Origin: an uncultured Pseudomonas sp. | GTDB lineage: Bacteria > Pseudomonadota > Gammaproteobacteria > Pseudomonadales > Pseudomonadaceae | DNA length: 10,608 bases | Reading direction: 5' to 3' | Assembly: GCA_943914515.1 (NCBI GenBank) | Contig: CALUCI010000190.1 | Location: forward strand, 1 to 10,608 | Shown: piece by piece, positions 6,217-10,608 of the stretch | How positions within the stretch are numbered: position 1 is the first letter of the stretch | Layout: every line of letters starts with the position of its first letter | Notes under the pieces: generated by a model | Told to the model about the DNA's origin: nothing | The model's database searches: none | The model's input: only the letters and a program-made list of their open reading frames with translations | Translations under genes and position numbers: made by a program

Positions 6217-7041
6217 CTACTGTTTGGGGGCGTCGAGCGGTGCCTGCAACTGCGCCTGCCAACGTTCGATATTGCGCTGCAGAACCGCCTGGGCTACGCC
6301 AGAGGCCGGCAATTCTGTCAGTTTTTTTGCCAACTGTCCGCGCAACCAGGCGTCGTTGCAGGCGGAATTGTGTGACAGCGCCAGGTACAACCCCGGCCGA
6401 TCCAGCGGCAAACCCCGCGCGATCAGGTCACTCTCCATGCCCAGGCTCTGGACCATGGCCATGCCGGCATAGCGGCCGGCCAGCACATAATCAACCTGCC
6501 CAAGCAGCAACTTCTGAAACGCCTGGGTCAGGTTCGGCATCGTCACCAGCTTCAAATGTGCCCTGGCGTTCGATTCGAACTCGGCAGTCAGCCGGGCTTT
6601 TTCAGAGATGGCGCCCTGATGCTGATGCAGGTCCGCCAGGTTTTCGTAGCTGAACTGGGCATCGTGCCGGGTCCAGACCACATATTCGTTCTGCAGCAAG
6701 GACGGATGAATATAGTCCAGCGTGGTCAGCTCGTTCACCGCCAACGGGGCATCCACCAGCATGTCCAGGCGGCCGCTGCGCACTTCATCCAGGGCTTCGC
6801 TGCGCTTGCCGGTGTACAGCACTTCGATCTTGAGACCCAACTCCGCGGCGACCTGCTGCAGCAGGTCGACATTGGCGCCCATCAGGTGCCGGGGATCCTG
6901 CGGATCACGCCAGGAGTAAGGCGGCGCGTCGGGACTGCCGGTCACCACCAGGCGTTCGCATTTGCCCAGCGCCAACGCCGTCGACGGCAGGCCTAGAATC
7001 CCGAGCCCCGCCAACAAGCCGATTCGAGCAAACCACTCCAT
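6217..7041 (-). CDS. Periplasmic solute-binding protein, family 3 (SBP_bac_3-like)
   Basis: A 274-residue exported protein. The signal peptide covers residues 1-24 (hydrophobic GLLAGLGILGL, cleavage after ALA). The mature part has the two-lobe family 3 pattern: LVVTGSPDAPPYSW (31-44), GANVDLLQQVAAELG (55-69), VRSGRLDMLVDAPL (87-100) and the second-lobe stretch KLLLGQVDYVLAGRYAG (177-193). Cys28 and Cys228 are the only cysteines seen and could form a disulphide. Family members bind amino acids or similar small solutes for ABC uptake or as sensory domains. No permease or ATPase gene is adjacent; instead two envelope lipoproteins follow, so a sensing or envelope-linked role is possible. The ATG at 7041 has AGGGGAT about 9 nt upstream. 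A hairpin with a U-tract ends only 23 bp before the start codon, so expression may depend on read-through from etfBA. Confidence 0.88.
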   Translation of the reverse strand: MEWFARIGLLAGLGILGLPSTALALGKCERLVVTGSPDAPPYSWRDPQDPRHLMGANVDLLQQVAAELGLKIEVLYTGKRSEALDEVRSGRLDMLVDAPLAVNELTTLDYIHPSLLQNEYVVWTRHDAQFSYENLADLHQHQGAISEKARLTAEFESNARAHLKLVTMPNLTQAFQKLLLGQVDYVLAGRYAGMAMVQSLGMESDLIARGLPLDRPGLYLALSHNSACNDAWLRGQLAKKLTELPASGVAQAVLQRNIERWQAQLQAPLDAPKQ

Positions 7042-7064
7042 GCACGCATCCCCTGATCAACTGC

Positions 7065-7142
7065 AAAAAATCAAAAAGCCCGGTGGTCGCAGGCCGCGGC
7101 AAGCGGTAACACCGCTGGCGCGCAGCCCGGGACAACCGGGCT
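7065..7142 (-). terminator. Terminator with a competing hairpin, between etfA and the solute-binding gene
   Basis: On the minus strand three complementary arms occur: arm 1 AGCCCGGT (7142-7135), arm 2 CCGGGCT (7130-7124) and arm 3 ACCGGGCT (7084-7077). Arm 3 is followed by T5, GA and T6 (to 7065). Arm 1 can pair with arm 2 over 7 bp through a 5-nt loop, or with arm 3 over 8 bp enclosing an internal AGCGGT/ACCGCT hairpin (7102-7116). Only the second pairing gives a classic U-tract terminator. The region surely includes the etfBA transcript end; whether it is a switch is inference. Confidence 0.7.
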
Positions 7143-7164
7143 CTTTATAAGTGAAGCGACTGGA

Positions 7165-8094
7165 TTAAACCAGCTTCTCCAGCTCAGGGATGGCTTCGAA
7201 CAGATCAGCCACCAGACCGTAGTCGGCAACCTGGAAGATCGGAGCTTCTTCATCCTTGTTGATCGCAACGATCACTTTGGAGTCCTTCATGCCTGCCAGG
7301 TGCTGGATCGCGCCGGAGATACCGACGGCGATGTACAACTGCGGCGCAACGATCTTGCCGGTCTGACCAACCTGCATGTCGTTCGGCACGAAGCCTGCGT
7401 CGACGGCAGCGCGGGAAGCGCCGACGGCAGCGCCCAGCTTGTCGGCCAGGGCGTACAGGTGCTTGAAGTTGTCGCCGTTCTGCATGCCGCGGCCGCCGGA
7501 AACGACGATCTTGGCAGCGGTCAGTTCCGGACGGTCGGACTTGGCCAGCTCTTCGCCAACGAAGGACGACTTGCCAGCATCGTGAGCAGCAGCGACAGCC
7601 TCGACTGCGGCCGAACCACCTTCGGCGGCAACGGCGTCGAAGCCGGTGGCGCGAACGGTGATGACCTTGACGGCAGCGCTGGATTGCACGGTGGCAATGG
7701 CGTTACCGGCGTAGATCGGACGCTTGAAGGTGTCAGCCGATTCAACCGAGATGATCTCGGAGATCTGATCCACATCCAGCAGTGCGGCAACGCGCGGCAG
7801 GACGTTCTTGCCGTTGGAAGTGGCTGGCGCCAGCACGTGGCTGTAGGCCTTGCCCAGTTCGGCGACCAGAGGAGCGACGTTCTCTGGCAGGAAGTTGGCG
7901 TAGGCAGCGTTGTCAGCTACCAGCACCTTGGCAACACCGGCGATTTTCGCCGCGGCTTCGGCTACACCACCGACGTTCTGGCCAGCGACCAGGACGTGGA
8001 TGTCGCCGCCGATCTTGGCAGCAGCGGCAACGGTGTTCAGGGTAGCGGGTGCAACGGCACCGTTTTCGTGTTCAGCGATAACCAGGATAGTCAT
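7165..8094 (-). CDS. etfA: Electron transfer flavoprotein, alpha subunit
   Basis: A 309-residue subunit of the cytoplasmic ETF heterodimer, which takes electrons from acyl-CoA and other dehydrogenases and passes them to ETF-ubiquinone oxidoreductase. The C-terminal FAD-binding domain is clear: SGGRG (199-203), VGQTG (242-246), and the signature LYIAVGISGAIQHLAGMK followed by DSKVIVAINKD (253-281). The N-terminal domain (MTILVIAEHENG, then about 190 residues) packs against EtfB. The length is usual for the family. The ATG directly follows the etfB stop codon (TAAATG, no gap), with AAGG inside the end of etfB as ribosome-binding site, so the subunits are translated in tandem, consistent with 1:1 assembly. 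Confidence 0.97.
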   Translation of the reverse strand: MTILVIAEHENGAVAPATLNTVAAAAKIGGDIHVLVAGQNVGGVAEAAAKIAGVAKVLVADNAAYANFLPENVAPLVAELGKAYSHVLAPATSNGKNVLPRVAALLDVDQISEIISVESADTFKRPIYAGNAIATVQSSAAVKVITVRATGFDAVAAEGGSAAVEAVAAAHDAGKSSFVGEELAKSDRPELTAAKIVVSGGRGMQNGDNFKHLYALADKLGAAVGASRAAVDAGFVPNDMQVGQTGKIVAPQLYIAVGISGAIQHLAGMKDSKVIVAINKDEEAPIFQVADYGLVADLFEAIPELEKLV

Positions 8095-8844
8095 TTAGAT
8101 TACCTTCGCCTCGTTCTTCAGTTTCTCGACCAGTTCAGCAACCGACTTGACCTTGATACCGGCGCTGCGAGCGGCCGGCGCTTCAACTTTCAGGGTCTTG
8201 TTGGTCGAGGCGGTGGAAACGCCCAGCGCGTCAGGAGTAACGGTCTCCAGCGGCTTCTTCTTGGCTTTCATGATGTTCGGCAGCGACGCGTAGCGCGGCT
8301 CGTTGAGGCGCAGGTCGGTGGTGACGATCGCCGGCAGGTTCAGGGCAACGGTCTGCAGGCCGCCGTCGACTTCGCGAGTCACGTTGACCTTGTCACCAGC
8401 CAGTTCGACTTTCGAGGCGAAGGTGCCTTGAGCGAAACCGGTCAGCGCAGCCAGCATCTGGCCGGTCTGGTTGTTGTCGCTGTCGATGGCCTGCTTGCCG
8501 AGGATCACCAGTTGTGGCTGCTCCTTGTCGACAACAGCCTTGAGCAGCTTGGCGACGGCCAGGGAATTCAGCTCTTCAGCGGACTCCACCAGCACGGCGC
8601 GGTCGGCACCCAGAGCCAGTGCGGTACGCAGTTGCTCCTGAGCGGTGGCCGGGCCGACAGTAACGACGACGATTTCGCTGGCCACGCCTTTCTCTTTCAG
8701 GCGTACAGCTTCTTCGACGGCGATCTCGCAGAAGGGGTTCATGGACATTTTGACGTTGGCGAGGTCGACGCCGGAGTTGTCCGCCTTGACGCGAACCTTG
8801 ACGTTGTAGTCGACCACTCGTTTGACAGCTACAAGAACCTTCAT
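8095..8844 (-). CDS. etfB: Electron transfer flavoprotein, beta subunit
   Basis: A 249-residue beta subunit, which holds AMP structurally and carries the recognition loop that docks partner dehydrogenases. Visible features are the N-terminus MKVLVAVKRVVDYNVKV, MNPFCEIAVEEAVRLKEKG (35-53), the ETF-beta signature region TREVDGGLQTVALNLPAIVT (156-175) and the docking loop LNEPRYASLPNIMKAKKKPL (180-199). The ATG at 8844 has GAGGA six bases upstream. It is first in the etfBA operon and divergent from the ETF-QO gene, a layout seen in other Pseudomonas. I could not find a convincing promoter for it in the 540-bp region upstream. Confidence 0.97.
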   Translation of the reverse strand: MKVLVAVKRVVDYNVKVRVKADNSGVDLANVKMSMNPFCEIAVEEAVRLKEKGVASEIVVVTVGPATAQEQLRTALALGADRAVLVESAEELNSLAVAKLLKAVVDKEQPQLVILGKQAIDSDNNQTGQMLAALTGFAQGTFASKVELAGDKVNVTREVDGGLQTVALNLPAIVTTDLRLNEPRYASLPNIMKAKKKPLETVTPDALGVSTASTNKTLKVEAPAARSAGIKVKSVAELVEKLKNEAKVI

Positions 8845-8955
8845 GGATTCCTCGTTACTCTCCGGTGAAAAGAATGTCGCCTGGGCCGAACCCGGCGATT
8901 GCGCGTGGGTACAAGGGCACCTCTAAAGACGATTGCAGCCGGCCGAACTTAAACT

Positions 8956-8967
8956 GACTGCGCAGTC
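8956..8967. repeat. 12-bp perfect palindrome upstream of etfB
   Basis: GACTGCGCAGTC is its own reverse complement, about 110 bp upstream of the etfB start codon. It could be an operator for the leftward promoter; no regulator is assigned. Palindromes of this length occur by chance in a few kilobases only rarely, but one alone is weak evidence. Confidence 0.4.
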
Positions 8968-9218
8968 CCGATTCGACCCTTCATTGCAAAACCCGTGGGT
9001 CATTTTTTGTCGTGGCGTGTAGACTCCACTACAAAAACGGGTCTTGGCATAACTGCCCTGCTTTTTGCAGGTCTTTAGGGGTGCTCCTGCATCCGACGGT
9101 CAGCCTACGGCGAGCGTAAAACCGCCCGTATCTTGACCGTAACGCCCAATCCGGTCAATACGGCAAAACCGCCAGCTTCCAGCCGCGCCTCTGTGATTTT
9201 ACTGGCCTTCGGCAAATT

Positions 9219-9232
9219 CAAACAAACGTTTG
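9219..9232. promoter_or_regulatory. PsrA-like operator
   Basis: CAAAC-AAAC-GTTTG fits the published PsrA consensus (C/G)AAAC-N2-4-GTTT(C/G) exactly, and the inner ACAAACGTTTGT (9222-9233) is a perfect 12-bp palindrome. It ends 2 bp before the -35 box of the ETF-QO promoter, a position suited to repression. PsrA is a TetR-family regulator released by long-chain fatty acyl ligands and controls beta-oxidation genes in Pseudomonas, which suits an ETF-QO target. The assignment rests on motif and context. Confidence 0.65.
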
Positions 9233-9234
9233 TA

Positions 9235-9263
9235 TTGGACCGCGCAAGTGGTGTAGATATAAT
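9235..9263 (+). promoter_or_regulatory. Predicted sigma70 promoter for the ETF-QO gene
   Basis: TTGGAC (9235-9240) and a perfect TATAAT (9258-9263) are spaced by 17 bp. Transcription would start near 9270, leaving about 115 nt of leader before the GTG at 9385. Confidence 0.8.
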
Positions 9264-9384
9264 GCGCAGCCAAGAGAAAGCGGTGTAGTCCGTCATCCTC
9301 CGGCGCTACAGGCCCGGCACCCGAATGACCGCCTGACACCCATTAACAAAGAAAAACCGATGAGCCTTGAGTAGGAGAGAACCT

Positions 9385-10608
9385 GTGGAACGCGAATACA
9401 TGGAATTCGACGTGGTCATCGTCGGCGCTGGCCCGGCTGGCCTGTCCGCCGCCTGCCGACTGAAGCAGAAGGCCGCCGAAGCCGGTAGCGAAATCAGCGT
9501 CTGCGTGGTCGAGAAAGGCTCCGAGGTCGGTGCCCACATCCTGTCGGGCGCCGTGTTCGAGCCGCGTGCTCTGAACGAACTGTTCCCCGACTGGAAAGAA
9601 CTCGGCGCGCCGCTCAACACCGAGGTCAAGCGCGACGACATCTACGTCCTCAAGGATGGCTCCAGCTCGATCAAGGTTCCCGACCTGTTCGTGCCCAAGA
9701 CCATGCACAACCAGGGCAACTACATCATCTCGCTGGGCAACCTGTGCCGCTGGCTGGCCCAGCAGGCCGAGAACCTGGGCGTGGAAATCTACCCGGGCTT
9801 CGCCGCGCAGGAAGTGCTGTTCGACGACATCGGCGTGGTTCGCGGGATCATCACCGGCGACATGGGTGTCGATCGCGAAGGCAACCCGAAAGACGGCATG
9901 TACACCCCCGGCATGGAACTGCGTGGCAAGTACACCCTGTTCGCCGAAGGCTGCCGTGGCCACCTCGGCAAGCAGTTGATCAAACGCTTCAAGCTCGACA
10001 GCGATGCCGATGTCCAGCACTACGGCATCGGCCTCAAGGAAATCTGGGAAATCGACCCGGCCAAGCACCAGCAAGGCCTGGTCATCCACACCGCCGGCTG
10101 GCCGCTGGATGTGATGAGCAGCGAGAACACCGGCGGCTCCTTCCTTTATCACCTGGAAAACAACCAGGTCGTCGTCGGTCTGATCGTGGATCTGTCCTAC
10201 GGCAACGCCTACCTGTCGCCGTTCGACGAATTCCAGCGCCTCAAGCACCACCCGGTGCTGGCCCAGTACCTGGAAGGCGGCAAGCGCATCAGCTACGGCG
10301 CTCGCGCCCTGGCCAAAGGCGGCCTGAACTCGCTGCCGAAGATGGTCTTCAACGGCGGCGCCCTGATCGGCTGCGACCTGGGCACCATGAACGTGGCCAA
10401 GATCAAGGGCAGCCACACCGCGATGAAGTCCGGCATGCTCGCCGCCGACGCCGTGGCCGACCGTCTGTTTGCCGAGTCCGAAGGCGGTGATGAACTGACC
10501 GCTTACGTCGACAGCTTCAAGTCCAGCTGGCTCTACGAAGAACTGTTTGCCAGCCGTAACTTCGGCCCGGCGATGCACAAGTTCGGCCCGATCATCGGCG
10601 CCGGCTTC
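9385..10608 (+). CDS. etfD: Electron transfer flavoprotein-ubiquinone oxidoreductase, N-terminal part
   Basis: Membrane-associated FAD and iron-sulphur enzyme that moves electrons from reduced ETF to ubiquinone. The frame is open for 408 codons from the GTG at 9385 to the window edge, so roughly the last quarter, including the expected 4Fe-4S cysteines of this approximately 550-residue family, is not visible. The FAD motif GAGPAG is at 14-19 (in VVIVGAGPAGLSAACRLK), followed by VVEKGSEVGAHILSGAVFEP, and later GGLNSLPKMVFNGGALIGC and KIKGSHTAMKSGMLAADAVA, all typical of ETF-QO. The GTG start is supported by AGGAG at 9373-9377, eight bases before it, and by the recognised N-terminus MEREYMEFDVVIVG; an internal ATG at codon 6 lacks such a site. 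It is divergent from etfBA, its functional partner, and probably controlled by the PsrA-like operator. Confidence 0.96.
   Translation, partial: MEREYMEFDVVIVGAGPAGLSAACRLKQKAAEAGSEISVCVVEKGSEVGAHILSGAVFEPRALNELFPDWKELGAPLNTEVKRDDIYVLKDGSSSIKVPDLFVPKTMHNQGNYIISLGNLCRWLAQQAENLGVEIYPGFAAQEVLFDDIGVVRGIITGDMGVDREGNPKDGMYTPGMELRGKYTLFAEGCRGHLGKQLIKRFKLDSDADVQHYGIGLKEIWEIDPAKHQQGLVIHTAGWPLDVMSSENTGGSFLYHLENNQVVVGLIVDLSYGNAYLSPFDEFQRLKHHPVLAQYLEGGKRISYGARALAKGGLNSLPKMVFNGGALIGCDLGTMNVAKIKGSHTAMKSGMLAADAVADRLFAESEGGDELTAYVDSFKSSWLYEELFASRNFGPAMHKFGPIIGAGF

Larger units (their letters stand above)
8845..9384. other. Divergent etfB / ETF-QO intergenic region (540 bp)
   Basis: No supported gene. A 63-codon open frame on the minus strand (9105-9296) crosses the ETF-QO promoter and operator and resembles nothing. 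On the right lie a PsrA-like operator (9219-9232) and a near-consensus promoter (9235-9263), followed by a roughly 115-nt leader. On the left are a 12-bp palindrome (8956-8967), a TGTAG/CTACA inverted repeat (9018-9033) and a CCTGC-T5-GCAGG hairpin (9057-9071). The leftward etfB promoter was not found with confidence. The region is unusually long for two promoters; a small RNA cannot be excluded from sequence alone. Confidence 0.7.

Noticed and set aside
7300..8868. 522-codon plus-strand open frame antisense to etfA and etfB
   Set aside because: It spans two well-recognised genes on the opposite strand and reads as Gly/Asp/Val/Gln-rich shadow sequence.
9044..9070. Possible sigma54 promoter (TTGGCA ... 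TTGCAG)
   Set aside because: The GG and GC elements are about 19 bp apart instead of the required 10, so it cannot be a -24/-12 promoter.
9105..9296. 63-codon minus-strand open frame in the etfB/ETF-QO gap
   Set aside because: It covers the operator and promoter of the ETF-QO gene, lacks a ribosome-binding site that stands out, and its product looks random.
9343..10578. 411-codon minus-strand open frame over the ETF-QO gene
   Set aside because: The plus-strand frame from 9385 encodes unmistakable ETF-QO. This is its antisense shadow.

Overview
The window is ordinary chromosomal sequence from a gammaproteobacterium, almost certainly a Pseudomonas of the P. fluorescens/P. putida lineage. The evidence is high GC with Pseudomonas-like codon use, the divergent sdhC/gltA pair, the etfB-etfA operon divergent from the ETF-ubiquinone oxidoreductase gene, and proteins that read as Pseudomonas orthologues throughout. 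I see no insertion sequence, integrase, CRISPR array, tRNA or rRNA, and no base-composition break suggesting recent transfer.

Layout, left to right. (1) Positions 1-410 hold the first 19 codons of sdhC on the minus strand and a divergent intergenic region. It carries one good sigma70-type promoter for each direction: sdhC leftward and gltA rightward. (2) gltA, the type II hexameric citrate synthase, is complete at 411-1700 and ends in a tandem hairpin/bidirectional terminator. (3) A minus-strand cluster follows. In transcription order it holds a MocR-type GntR/aminotransferase regulator (4855-3410), an exported Lys/Ala/Pro-rich protein of unknown function (3341-2820), a small cysteine-cluster protein of the YkgJ/UPF0153 type (2700-2446), and an exported START-domain protein (2410-1808) that converges on gltA. 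(4) A second minus-strand unit encodes a periplasmic solute-binding protein (7041-6217), a DUF4398 lipoprotein (6207-5854) and a DUF4398-OmpA peptidoglycan-binding lipoprotein (5857-5048). These genes are tightly spaced or overlapping and end in a strong terminator at 4998-5030. (5) etfB (8844-8095) and etfA (8094-7165) are directly abutted on the minus strand. (6) A 540-bp divergent region follows. It has a near-perfect promoter for the rightward gene and, directly upstream of its -35 box, a site matching the PsrA-type fatty-acid regulator consensus. (7) The ETF-ubiquinone oxidoreductase gene starts with GTG at 9385 and runs off the right edge.

Functionally, two core energy modules flank an envelope/unknown cluster. 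sdhC and gltA serve the TCA cycle. EtfBA accepts electrons from acyl-CoA and other dehydrogenases, and ETF-QO passes them to ubiquinone. In between are envelope proteins (solute-binding protein, two lipoproteins, START protein, Lys/Ala-rich exported protein) and a MocR regulator whose target is not obvious.

Nothing here looks like a wholly new system. The observations most worth following are regulatory: a competing-hairpin arrangement between etfA and the solute-binding-protein gene, spaced TGT-N4-GTA repeats upstream of the mocR-type gene, and the PsrA-like operator at the ETF-QO promoter. The permease-less solute-binding-protein/DUF4398/OmpA operon is the most interesting uncharacterised gene set.
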